Shown here piece by piece: positions 8,528 to 16,776 of a stretch of DNA of 64,000 nucleotides. Location of the stretch: contig CAZNIS010000018.1 in assembly GCA_964573105.1 (NCBI GenBank), forward strand, positions 1 to 64,000, read 5' to 3'. Source of the stretch: CAKZSB01 sp964573105 (GTDB taxonomy: Bacteria > Pseudomonadota > Gammaproteobacteria > Granulosicoccales > Granulosicoccaceae). The notes beneath the pieces are model-generated. The model worked only from the letters and a program-made list of their open reading frames with translations. It was not told the DNA's origin and ran no database searches. A program made the translations under genes and the position numbers. Within the stretch, counting starts at the first letter, position 1; every line of letters begins with the position of its first letter.

Positions 8528-9775
8528 TTGCGCCAGATAGAACCTGTCGCCACACCGCCGACCACGCTGCGTCGGTTGTGGTCCGATTTTGATATCAATG
8601 CGCTGGCCAATGCGATCATTGGCTTTTCCTTCGCCGCCAGTGGCCCGGTCGCCGTCATTCTCGCGGTGGGCAGCAAGGGCGGTCTGGACGAAAGTCAGTT
8701 GTCTTCCTGGATCTTCGGCGCGTTTTTTGTCAACGCGATTCTTACCATTGTGGCGTGCTGGAAGTATCGTACACCAATGGTATTTTTCTGGACCATTCCC
8801 GGTACCGTACTGGTGGGACCGGCTCTGGCCCATTTATCCTTCCCCGAGGTCGTTGGTGCCTTCTACGCCACCGGCTTGCTGATGCTTTTACTCGGTCTGT
8901 CGGGCTGGGTCAGGCGGGCGATGGAGCTAATCCCTATGCCAATCGTGATGGGCATGGTGGCCGGTGTTTTTCTGCAGTTCGGTCTCGATTGGATCGCCTC
9001 GGTGCACAGCGATTTTCTCATTGCGGGATCCATGACGCTGGTGTTCATTGTGTTGTCTGCCGTGCCGGTGTTGGGGCGCTACTGTCCACCCGTTATCGGT
9101 GCGCTGCTGACCGGGATAGCGATGATCTGGTTCGGTGATCGTCTGGAGCTTGCTGCCACTAGTGCAAGCGGGTTGGCGCTGCCTGTCATTGTTCAACCCG
9201 CGTTTTCATGGCAGGCGATGGCAGAGCTGGTTGTGCCATTGGCCATTACAGTGATTGCCGCACAGAACGGGCAGGGTATCGCGGTGTTGCACAACAGCGG
9301 CCATCAGGCGCCGATTAATTTCATCACCTCTGCCTGTGGTGTTTTCTCTATGCTGACCGCGGTATTCGGCTCTTCGTCTACGTGTTTGACCGGACCGACC
9401 AATGCGCTCATCTCCAGTTCCGGACCACGCAACAGTCACTATACGGCGGGTATCGTGATCGGTGTCTTTGCGCTTGCGTTCGGTATTTTTGCACCGGTAT
9501 TAACACGATGGATGCTCGCCACACCTTTCGAGTTTCTAGCGGCGCTTGCCGGGCTTGCGATGTTCAGGGTATTGCTGGCGGCGTTCCAGGGGGCGTTCTG
9601 CGGCCGCTTTTCGCTCAGCGCACTGCTGTGCTTTCTGATTACCGTATCGGACATTTCTATCGCCCGGGTTGGCGCGCCGTTCTGGGGGCTGGTGCTCGGC
9701 TTTGCGCTAGCATGGCTGCTGGAGCGCGACGATTTTCGCGCGCTCTCAAGCGATGGCACAACTGATAATCGCTAG
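8528..9775 (+). CDS. benE: BenE-family benzoate/H+ symporter-like membrane protein
   Basis: A 415-aa, very hydrophobic protein with about 11-12 membrane segments. The start is TTG at 8528, supported by AAAGGA centred about 9 bases upstream. Family features are the N-terminal ANAIIGFSFAASGPVAVILAVG, the FWTIPGTVLVGPAL segment and the conserved AAQNGQGIAVL and TGPTNAL motifs. BenE proteins import benzoate; the neighbouring Rieske oxygenase suggests the pair handles one substrate, possibly aromatic or betaine-like. The stop codon overlaps that of the convergent DUF349 gene within a single CTAG. Confidence 0.88.
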   Translation: MRQIEPVATPPTTLRRLWSDFDINALANAIIGFSFAASGPVAVILAVGSKGGLDESQLSSWIFGAFFVNAILTIVACWKYRTPMVFFWTIPGTVLVGPALAHLSFPEVVGAFYATGLLMLLLGLSGWVRRAMELIPMPIVMGMVAGVFLQFGLDWIASVHSDFLIAGSMTLVFIVLSAVPVLGRYCPPVIGALLTGIAMIWFGDRLELAATSASGLALPVIVQPAFSWQAMAELVVPLAITVIAAQNGQGIAVLHNSGHQAPINFITSACGVFSMLTAVFGSSSTCLTGPTNALISSSGPRNSHYTAGIVIGVFALAFGIFAPVLTRWMLATPFEFLAALAGLAMFRVLLAAFQGAFCGRFSLSALLCFLITVSDISIARVGAPFWGLVLGFALAWLLERDDFRALSSDGTTDNR

Positions 9776-12579
9776 CGTTTGCGGGCGCTGCCCAGGGTCT
9801 CGTTAAAGCGACTGTTCAGGCTGTCGCGCAGTGCCGGATCGGCCGGGAAGGCGCACAGCCACTGATTCGACAGATCTTCCAGTAGCGCCTGTTTGGAGAC
9901 GGTGGCGCTAGAGGTCAGGCCATCCTGCAGTTTCTCCAGTTGGTGTTGCCTTCGCAGGTTGCGATCCTCGGCTGGCGTCTCGCGATCGAGCAGAATTTCA
10001 AGTTCGATGCAAAGCATGCGTCTGTCGGCAGTGTTTTTTTCGTAGTCCGGCAGGGTGCCGTTTTGCAAGTGCAACACGATGCTGTCGCGGCGCAGATTCA
10101 TCGCTTTGCGCCACTCGGCCTGATCGGTCTTGTCGCCCTCTTGCCATTCATCGAGAATGGTGGTGATGTCGGATTCCAGATCGGCGGGAGTACCGCCAGC
10201 CATGGCTTCGAGTTGTTCGCATAGTTGTGCCTTGTGGCGCAGCCGATCCTGCTCTGCACGTCGCGAATTGTCACTGGCGTTCTCGCGCCCCTTATCGACG
10301 TCATTCAGTGCGCGGCTGTAATCGCGCTTCAAATAGCGCGCATCGCGTTCGGGAAACTCCGGCAGCTGCTGAAATTCATCCTGTAATTTCTGCAGGTGCT
10401 TTTCGTCGAAGGTGCTGCCTTTGGCGATGGTTTTAAGTTCATCAATAATAGCGCGCGCTCGGGTGACGTGCTCTACGCTCGATTTGTACTGTTCGCGCTG
10501 GTGGGCGCGATGGGTGTTGAAGATCTCGCCGCAGGCGGCATTAAATTCTTTCCACAACGCCTGATCGGTCTTCCGGCGCATGATGCCGCCAGTTTTCCAG
10601 ACGCTTTGCAAGCGTTTGACCTGATTGATGCAGTGCTGGTTAATCTCACCTTCACCCAGTTGTTTGACCTTGGCGATCAGTTCGGATTTTTCCGTGGCGT
10701 TGGCCTCGTAGACGGGATCGAGCTTGTCATTGAGTGATTTGATCAGCGCGTCAAAGCGCTCGTCCAGCGGTTTGCTCGCCTTGCGATCAAACACGCGACG
10801 GTTGCGCCACTCGGTGCGTGCGGTGCGCACGGTTTTTTCAACCAGGCGCCAGTCGGGGTTGTCCCAGTCGCAGCTTTCGATGTACTGCTCCAGCATGTCG
10901 CAGATTTCTGCGCGCTGATCAAGCTTGGACTGTTTTTCCTCGCGCCTGGCGGCAAAGTATTTTTTGCACGGTTCGTAGGCGGTATCCGCCGCCTGTTTGA
11001 AACGGGGCCACAGTGCTTGCTGGGCCGGGCTTGCCCCCATGCTCTTCCACTGCGTTTGCAGATCTTTTATGCGATCTGCCTGATCGCGTGGTGAAAGGCC
11101 GGCCGCCGGTAGTGCCTCCATCTGCTCACACAGGGCTTCGAGTTTTGGCTGCGAGGCAAAGACTTTCCAGTCACCGAGTTCTTTTAGCTCGGTGCCAAGG
11201 CGTTCCAGCTTTTCCAGTTGTGATGGTTTATCCCGGCCTTCGAGTCGCGCAATCTTGCGCTCCAGTCGCTCGTAGATAGACTTGGCAGGCCCCCAGCGCT
11301 TGGCGCGAATCGCACCCTGAAGCGCGCCGAACTGTTTGGCGATAGATTGTCGCAGCTCGTTGTTGCCCTGTCTCTGTTTCTCCAGCGCCTGCCGGGCGGT
11401 CGAGATCATTGCAGGCAAATTGCCGGCAAACGCCGGTGTTGTCGTATTGGCAAGTTGTTGCTGTACGGCTTCCAGTGCCTTCAATTGTTTTGACCAGTCG
11501 GTGTCTGCGTCGGCAGAGGGATTGCTGGTTCGATTGATCGTCTTTGCCAGTTCCTGCAACTTCGACAAGGCACGGTGTCGCTGTTGAAATCGTTGCGTGT
11601 CCGTGTCTGCCGGCGCTGCCGTGCTGGCCAGCTGTCGCCACTGTTCGTCGGTTTGTGAAAGGCAGGTTTGCGTCGACTCGATAGCGGCAGGCAATTGTTC
11701 GGTCTCACAGGCTGTGAGCGAATCGTGGGCCTGTTCGAGCGTTGTCAGCAGACGCTCACGAGCGTCGTGCAAATGCTGTTGCGCGGCGTTTTCTTCCACC
11801 TTCGCGCGCGCAATCTGCTCGGCTTCGGTGAAGCGTCGTTGCGACTGTTCATCGGGTGTGAAATCGAGTGCACTCCAGCGCTGATGTAACTGCGCATGCG
11901 TGTTGGCATAGTGGGGCGACCAGACACTGCCTGACAACGCCTGCATACTCTCCACCAGCTTTTCACAAGCCTCTGTGCGATCCTGTGCCTGTTTGGCTTC
12001 TGCGTGGTGTGCGTCGAGGCGAGTCTTCAGGTCGCGCGCGGCAATTTTGTCTTTGCTCTTGATTTGCCGCCAGCAGCGATCCATTTCGGCGATTGAATCG
12101 ATGCGGGCAATCGCCTCGCTGCGGGTATCGTGAAAGCGCGTATTGATCGCGATATCGGCCAGGTCTGCCTGTGCACTGAAAAGTGTCGCACCGTGTTCTC
12201 GCACTCGATTGTGCGGGCTGTAGCCGGTGATGGTTTTGGCCAGTTCACGGGTACCGGCGTCGCTGCTGTAGCGGTTCAGCAGATCCAGTGTGTCTTGTTC
12301 GTCCGGTAAAAAACGCGTGTACTGGCGCGCCGCTGCCAGCCTCACCTTTTCGCTTGAGTCGTCGGTGCAGAGCGGCAGCAGCCGAGTTAGATCCTCCAGC
12401 TGCAGCACTGCTTGCAGACGAATTTTTTCCGCCGGGTTTGCCAGCGCCTTTTCCAGTGCCGCCTGATCGGTGGCGTCGCCTTGCGACGCAGTGGCAGGCG
12501 CTGCGGATTCCGCAGTTTTGTCCGCCGTTGCTGGCGGTTTGGAGCCCGCCCATTTCATACCGCGAAATTTCTCAAGCAT
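9772..12579 (-). CDS. DUF349 domain-containing protein
   Basis: A 935-aa, highly charged and largely alpha-helical protein. After a low-complexity Ala/Thr linker (residues ~12-40) come HEAT-like helices (ANPAEKIRLQAVLQLEDLTRLLPL), then repeated DUF349 units with Trp-centred motifs such as LWPRFKQAADTAYEPCKKYF, WRNRRVFDRKA, LWKEFNAACGEIFNTHRAHQ and WRKAMNLRRDSI. The ATG at 12579 has GGAG 7 bases upstream. DUF349 proteins are widespread in Gammaproteobacteria; a cytoplasmic, perhaps nucleic-acid-associated role has been suggested, but function is unknown. It begins 33 bases after leuB on the same strand, so it may be read through from the leu genes. Confidence 0.85.
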   Translation of the reverse strand: MLEKFRGMKWAGSKPPATADKTAESAAPATASQGDATDQAALEKALANPAEKIRLQAVLQLEDLTRLLPLCTDDSSEKVRLAAARQYTRFLPDEQDTLDLLNRYSSDAGTRELAKTITGYSPHNRVREHGATLFSAQADLADIAINTRFHDTRSEAIARIDSIAEMDRCWRQIKSKDKIAARDLKTRLDAHHAEAKQAQDRTEACEKLVESMQALSGSVWSPHYANTHAQLHQRWSALDFTPDEQSQRRFTEAEQIARAKVEENAAQQHLHDARERLLTTLEQAHDSLTACETEQLPAAIESTQTCLSQTDEQWRQLASTAAPADTDTQRFQQRHRALSKLQELAKTINRTSNPSADADTDWSKQLKALEAVQQQLANTTTPAFAGNLPAMISTARQALEKQRQGNNELRQSIAKQFGALQGAIRAKRWGPAKSIYERLERKIARLEGRDKPSQLEKLERLGTELKELGDWKVFASQPKLEALCEQMEALPAAGLSPRDQADRIKDLQTQWKSMGASPAQQALWPRFKQAADTAYEPCKKYFAARREEKQSKLDQRAEICDMLEQYIESCDWDNPDWRLVEKTVRTARTEWRNRRVFDRKASKPLDERFDALIKSLNDKLDPVYEANATEKSELIAKVKQLGEGEINQHCINQVKRLQSVWKTGGIMRRKTDQALWKEFNAACGEIFNTHRAHQREQYKSSVEHVTRARAIIDELKTIAKGSTFDEKHLQKLQDEFQQLPEFPERDARYLKRDYSRALNDVDKGRENASDNSRRAEQDRLRHKAQLCEQLEAMAGGTPADLESDITTILDEWQEGDKTDQAEWRKAMNLRRDSIVLHLQNGTLPDYEKNTADRRMLCIELEILLDRETPAEDRNLRRQHQLEKLQDGLTSSATVSKQALLEDLSNQWLCAFPADPALRDSLNSRFNETLGSARKR

Positions 12580-12612
12580 GACTTAACTCCAGGATCGGTC
12601 GGCGGGCGATGC

Positions 12613-13719
12613 TCAGGATGACTTCAGACGATCCAGTTCGGCGATGATGGCGCTGCCCATGACTGAGGTGCTGGCGGGCGTGATTCCGTCGGGCGCGATA
12701 TCTACCGTGCGCACGTTGTTTGCCAGCACGTTGTCGATGGCGGCTTCAAGCCTGTCGGCCTCTGTGTTCATGGCAAATGAAAATCGCAAACACATGGCGA
12801 ACGATAGAATCGTCGCCAGCGGGTTGGCGATGCCCTGGCCTGCGATATCCGGCGCCGAGCCGTGGACGGGTTCGTAGAGGGCGGCGCGCTTGCCGTTTAC
12901 CTGTGGGCCCAGTGACGCCGATGGCAACATACCGAGTGAGCCGGTCAACATGGCGGCACAATCGGAGAGAATGTCGCCAAAAAGGTTGTCGGTGGCGATC
13001 ACGTCGAATTGTTTCGGTGCGCGCACCAGTTGCATGGCGCAGTTGTCGGCGTACATGTGCTCGAGTGCAATATCCGGATATTCTTTGCCCACCCGGGTCG
13101 CGATCTCGCGCCAGAACACACCGGTCTCCATCACGTTGGCCTTTTCCACCGAATGTACCTTGGCATTGCGCTTGGCGGCGAGTTCAAACGCGACGTGCAT
13201 CAGTCGTTCGATTTCGCTCTCAAAATACACTTGCGTGTCGAGGGCGCGCCGGCGTCCATCGGGCAAGGTTTCGATGCCACGCGGCTCGCCAAAATAGACA
13301 CCGGCGGTCAGCTCTCGCAGGATCAGTATGTCAAGACCCGAGACCAGATCTTCGTGCAGGCTCGAGGCTGAGGCCAGCGCTGGTCGACAGGTGGCCGGCC
13401 GCAGGTTGGCAAACAGGTCAAGTTCCTTACGCAGCTTCAGCAGGCCTGCCTCGGGGCGCAGGTGGCGCTCGACACCGTCCCACTTAGGGCCGCCGACTGA
13501 ACCCATCACAATGGCATCGCTCGCCAGTGCCTGTTCCAGTGTTTGATCGGCCAGTGGTGCGCCGTAGCGATCGTAGGCGGCACCACCGATATCATCTTCG
13601 GTGACTGAAAACTGCGCGCCGCTGTTGTTGTTCATCCAGTCGATGACGCGACGCAGTTCGGCCACGACTTCGTAGCCAATACCATCGCCCGGCAACAGCA
13701 AAATAGAGTGAGTCGTCAT
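12613..13719 (-). CDS. leuB: 3-isopropylmalate dehydrogenase
   Basis: A 368-aa enzyme of leucine biosynthesis that oxidatively decarboxylates 3-isopropylmalate using NAD+. Recognisable segments are LLPGDGIGYEVV at the N-terminus, GSVGGPKWDG, RELTAGVYFGEPRG, the substrate/metal site around MYADNCAMQLVRAPKQFDVIATDNLFGDILSD, and GSAPDIAGQGIANPLATILS. Length is normal for the family. The gene is last of a leuC-leuD-leuB run on the minus strand, 19 bases after leuD. No strong ribosome site is visible, so coupling to leuD is likely. Confidence 0.97.
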   Translation of the reverse strand: MTTHSILLLPGDGIGYEVVAELRRVIDWMNNNSGAQFSVTEDDIGGAAYDRYGAPLADQTLEQALASDAIVMGSVGGPKWDGVERHLRPEAGLLKLRKELDLFANLRPATCRPALASASSLHEDLVSGLDILILRELTAGVYFGEPRGIETLPDGRRRALDTQVYFESEIERLMHVAFELAAKRNAKVHSVEKANVMETGVFWREIATRVGKEYPDIALEHMYADNCAMQLVRAPKQFDVIATDNLFGDILSDCAAMLTGSLGMLPSASLGPQVNGKRAALYEPVHGSAPDIAGQGIANPLATILSFAMCLRFSFAMNTEADRLEAAIDNVLANNVRTVDIAPDGITPASTSVMGSAIIAELDRLKSS

Positions 13720-13738
13720 GTGGTTTTTTTCGGGTTAT

Positions 13739-14356
13739 TCAGGCGGCAGGTGTCAGCCAGGCGTGCGCCTGCTGCTGGCGGTTTTCAAAGCCCTCGATAT
13801 CGTCGTTTTTGTCGAGTGTCAACGCGATTTCATCCAGCCCGTTCAGCAGGCAGTGCTTGCGGTGTGGATCGATGTCGAACGACAGCGTCTGGCCGTCGGG
13901 CGTGTTGATCGTCTGGGCTTCCAGATCAATGGAAAACTGGGCGTTCGAGCCGTACTCGGCCTGGCGCATCAGATCCTCGACCTGATCTTCGGGCAGGCGG
14001 ATCAACAGCATGCCGTTTTTAAACGCGTTGTTGTAGAAGATATCCGAGAAGCTCGGCGCGATGACGCATTTGATGCCAAAGTCATCCAGCGCCCAGGCGG
14101 CGTGCTCGCGCGATGATCCGCAACCGAAGTTGTCACCGCCAATCAGGATTTTGCTGTTTTTGTAGGCATCCTGGTTGAGCACGAAGTCCGGACGATCGTT
14201 GCCATCGTCATCGTAACGCAGGGAGTGGAAAAGCCCTTTGCCCAGGCCACTGCGGACGATGGTCTTCAGGTACTGCTTGGGAATGATCATATCGGTATCG
14301 ATATTGATCATGCGCAGCGCCGCGGCGACGCCGGTCAGTTCTTTCATCGCTTTCAT
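13739..14356 (-). CDS. leuD: 3-isopropylmalate dehydratase small subunit
   Basis: A 205-aa small subunit that completes the isopropylmalate isomerase with LeuC. Signatures are INIDTDMIIPKQYL near the N-terminus, the GGDNFGCGSSREHAAWAL swivelling-domain motif and SFSDIFYNNAFKNG. The start is the first of two nearby Mets (MKAMKEL); the second would also be possible. It begins 4 bases after the leuC stop. Confidence 0.97.
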   Translation of the reverse strand: MKAMKELTGVAAALRMINIDTDMIIPKQYLKTIVRSGLGKGLFHSLRYDDDGNDRPDFVLNQDAYKNSKILIGGDNFGCGSSREHAAWALDDFGIKCVIAPSFSDIFYNNAFKNGMLLIRLPEDQVEDLMRQAEYGSNAQFSIDLEAQTINTPDGQTLSFDIDPHRKHCLLNGLDEIALTLDKNDDIEGFENRQQQAHAWLTPAA

Positions 14357-14360
14357 TGGC

Positions 14361-15764
14361 TTATCCCAGTGTACGCACGTCGGTGAGGCGGCCGGTCACC
14401 GCGGCGGCGGCGGCCATGGCAGGCGAGACCAGGTGGGTTCTGCCACCGTGGCCCTGACGACCTTCAAAGTTGCGGTTCGAGGTGGATGCGCAGCGCTCAC
14501 CTGGTTCCAGGCGATCCGGGTTCATGCCGAGGCACATCGAACAGCCCGGCTCGCGCCATTCAAAACCCGCAGCGATCAGCTGCTCGGCAATGCCTTCCTC
14601 TTCGGCCTGTTTCTTGACCAGTCCAGAACCGGGCACGACCATCGCGTGTACGCCGTCTGCGACCTTTTTACCACCGGCGATACGCGCGACTTCACGCAGA
14701 TCTTCTATCCGGCCGTTGGTGCACGAGCCAATGAAAACCTTATCGATCGGGATGTCGGTCAGTGCCGTGCCCGGGGTCAGATCCATGTATTCCAGTGCGC
14801 GTTTGGCCGAGGCCTGTTTTTGCTCGCTGTCGAAGGACATCGGGTCGGGAACCGAGGCGGTAATCGGCAGTACGTCTTCGGGTGAGGTGCCCCAGGTGAC
14901 GACCGGCTGAATCGTTGAGGCATCCAGCGTGATGACTTTATCGAAGTGCGCGCCTTCGTCGGATTTCAGGGTTTTCCAATACTCGACCGCGGCGTCCCAG
15001 TCGGCACCAGTCGGTGCCTTCGGACGGCCCTTCAGGTACGCGAAGGTGGTTTCATCAGGCGCCACCAGGCCGGCGCGTGCGCCGCCTTCGATCGCCATAT
15101 TGCACAGGGTCATGCGACCTTCCATCGACAGTGATCTAATCGCTTCGCCACTGTATTCAATGACGTGTCCGGTGCCACCGGCGGTGCCGGTTTGGCCAAT
15201 GATGGCCAGCGTGATGTCCTTGGCTGTCACGCCGGGCGCGAGTTTGCCATTCACCTGCACCAGCATGTTCTTCGATTTGTTTTGCACCAGCGTTTGACTG
15301 GCCAGAACGTGTTCGACTTCCGAGGTACCGATGCCATGTGCCAGTGCGCCAAAAGCGCCGTGGGTTGCGGTGTGAGAATCCCCGCACACCACTGTAGTGC
15401 CCGGTAGCGTAAAGCCCTGTTCTGGCCCGATGATGTGCACGATGCCCTGGCGCTCGTCGAGCTCGTTGTAGTACTCGACGCCAAACTCCTGCGTGTTGTC
15501 GCGCAGCGTCGTGACCTGCAGCTCACTCTCGGGGTCGTCTATGCCTTTTGAGCGATCGGTGGTGGGTATGTTGTGGTCGACCACAGCGAGTGTCAGCTCC
15601 GGGCGACGCACTTTGCGATTCGCATTGCGCAGGCCTTCAAATGCCTGTGCGCTGGTCACTTCGTGTACCAGATGGCGATCGATATAGATCAGGCAGGTGC
15701 CGTCGGGCTCAGTGCTGACGACGTGAGCGTTCCATATCTTGTCGTAGAGTGTGGTGGCTGCCAA
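14361..15764 (-). CDS. leuC: 3-isopropylmalate dehydratase large subunit
   Basis: A 467-aa aconitase-family subunit. It carries the [4Fe-4S] cysteine motifs (FIGSCTNGRIEDL and the C-x2-C of GCSMCLGMNPD), the VCGDSHTATHGAFGALAHGIGTSEVEHV region and the C-terminal SNRNFEGRQGHGGRTHL. It begins the leuCDB group, with an ATG at 15764. The ~150 bases upstream up to the small membrane-protein gene presumably hold the promoter; I do not see a clear Leu-rich attenuator leader. Confidence 0.97.
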   Translation of the reverse strand: MAATTLYDKIWNAHVVSTEPDGTCLIYIDRHLVHEVTSAQAFEGLRNANRKVRRPELTLAVVDHNIPTTDRSKGIDDPESELQVTTLRDNTQEFGVEYYNELDERQGIVHIIGPEQGFTLPGTTVVCGDSHTATHGAFGALAHGIGTSEVEHVLASQTLVQNKSKNMLVQVNGKLAPGVTAKDITLAIIGQTGTAGGTGHVIEYSGEAIRSLSMEGRMTLCNMAIEGGARAGLVAPDETTFAYLKGRPKAPTGADWDAAVEYWKTLKSDEGAHFDKVITLDASTIQPVVTWGTSPEDVLPITASVPDPMSFDSEQKQASAKRALEYMDLTPGTALTDIPIDKVFIGSCTNGRIEDLREVARIAGGKKVADGVHAMVVPGSGLVKKQAEEEGIAEQLIAAGFEWREPGCSMCLGMNPDRLEPGERCASTSNRNFEGRQGHGGRTHLVSPAMAAAAAVTGRLTDVRTLG

Positions 15765-15875
15765 AGCGTTATTTCCGTTGGTAGTGAACAGGAAAGCGTT
15801 GGCAGTAGTTTAACGCATTGGCGGGAGTGTGCAGCGGTGCGCGGGGCAGATGATGGAGGATTTAGCTGGGGATAT

Positions 15876-15902
15876 CGGCCGCGAAACCAGGTTTCGCGGC
15901 CG
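15876..15902 (-). terminator. Strong hairpin downstream of small membrane-protein gene
   Basis: A perfect 11-bp inverted repeat (CGGCCGCGAAA / TTTCGCGGCCG) with a 5-base loop lies 15 bases past the stop of the minus-strand gene ending at 15918 and ~110 bases upstream of leuC. It probably ends the upstream transcript. There is no T-tract, so the mechanism is uncertain. Confidence 0.5.
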
Positions 15903-15917
15903 CGGCACGAAGAGAAA

Positions 15918-16112
15918 TCAGGATCCTGACTGTCGACTGAGCTCCTGGCCGGCGCCGTGGGCGCTGTTGGCGTTGCCATTCTGGGCACGTTCGTGGGTAG
16001 TCCAGATCGCCATCACGGTCAGCGACAGGGTGGCGATAATGCCTACCAGCGCCAGCGTAGACAGATGGCTCGACGCAGTGCGCCTGACATTGTTTGTTCT
16101 GGTCTCGTTCAC
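15918..16112 (-). CDS. Small single-pass membrane protein, unknown
   Basis: A 64-aa product if it starts at the GTG at 16112, which has AGGAAG about 7 bases upstream; a longer version from an ATG at 16151 has weaker support. The sequence has a short basic N-terminus, one membrane helix (STLALVGIIATLSLTVMAIW) and a polar Asn/Gly/Ser-rich tail. A strong hairpin follows the stop. I recognise no family. The call rests on the ribosome site, the membrane helix and the terminator-like hairpin. Confidence 0.45.
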   Translation of the reverse strand: MNETRTNNVRRTASSHLSTLALVGIIATLSLTVMAIWTTHERAQNGNANSAHGAGQELSRQSGS

Positions 16113-16570
16113 AGTGATTCTTCCTGCCAAGCGAGTGCGCAAAGCACTCACTATGTAGTGAATGAACGAAACAGTGTTTCACAAACGATGCGTTGGATAC
16201 TGTGGTGCAGTTTGCAATCGGTGTAAGAGCGTCGTCAGTGCAGACGAAGGTGTGGTCCCGGTTGGGTTTAGGGTCGCCGTTTGGTCCGCAACAGGGGGGC
16301 AGATGCGCGCCATTGCAAGTGTTCAATTTGTGAAACGCTGCGGTGACAGATTTTGGGGTGACGGGTAAGGTGGACTTATTGGCACGGACCCAACGACTGA
16401 GGCCCTGATTATGTCACTACTCGCTTGTGCTGCGATTTGCTTTATGTGTCTGGCAATGATTTCGCGTCGCTCAGAACCCTGATGACGCTGCTTCATCATT
16501 GAAACAGCTATTCTGCTCCCGCAACTTTGCCGCCGCGGGATGGTAGATCAGTTGAGACGTTAGTCCGCGC
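16113..16570. other. Intergenic region between two small membrane-protein genes
   Basis: About 460 bases with no convincing long gene. It contains a 23-codon plus-strand ORF (16411-16482) encoding an almost wholly hydrophobic peptide starting MSLLACAAICFMCLAMI, preceded by GAGG about 9 bases upstream. This could be a tiny membrane peptide or chance. No tRNA or riboswitch fold was recognised. Confidence 0.4.
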
Positions 16571-16669
16571 TTACTGTGAGATCGGCAGCGCTTCAATGAC
16601 GAAGAAACCCGCCACCAGAAAAACTGTGACAAACAGCAGTGCGGTAATCACCTTGGTATCTTTAGCCAT
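16571..16669 (-). CDS. 32-aa single-pass membrane microprotein
   Basis: The ATG at 16669 is preceded by TGGAGG at ideal distance (about 8 bases). The peptide has a charged start (MAKDTK), a single hydrophobic helix (VITALLFVTVFLVAGFFVIEAL) interrupted only by residues tolerated in membranes, and a short tail ending PISQ. Size and pattern resemble membrane microproteins that modulate larger membrane complexes, but no partner is evident. It is divergent from the PLP decarboxylase gene, sharing ~107 bases of upstream sequence. Confidence 0.5.
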   Translation of the reverse strand: MAKDTKVITALLFVTVFLVAGFFVIEALPISQ

Positions 16670-16776
16670 CGCGCTGGCCTCCACGTTATATTGATCGTTC
16701 GCAGGTTTAACGGCCTCTTTCGGAATTCTTGAAATGGTATTGTTCCGGTTTTTGAATCGACCAACGGAACCTTGCC

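Noticed and set aside
12720..13487. Plus-strand 255-codon Arg-rich frame
   Set aside because: Antisense of leuB; the composition is typical of a shadow frame in GC-rich DNA.
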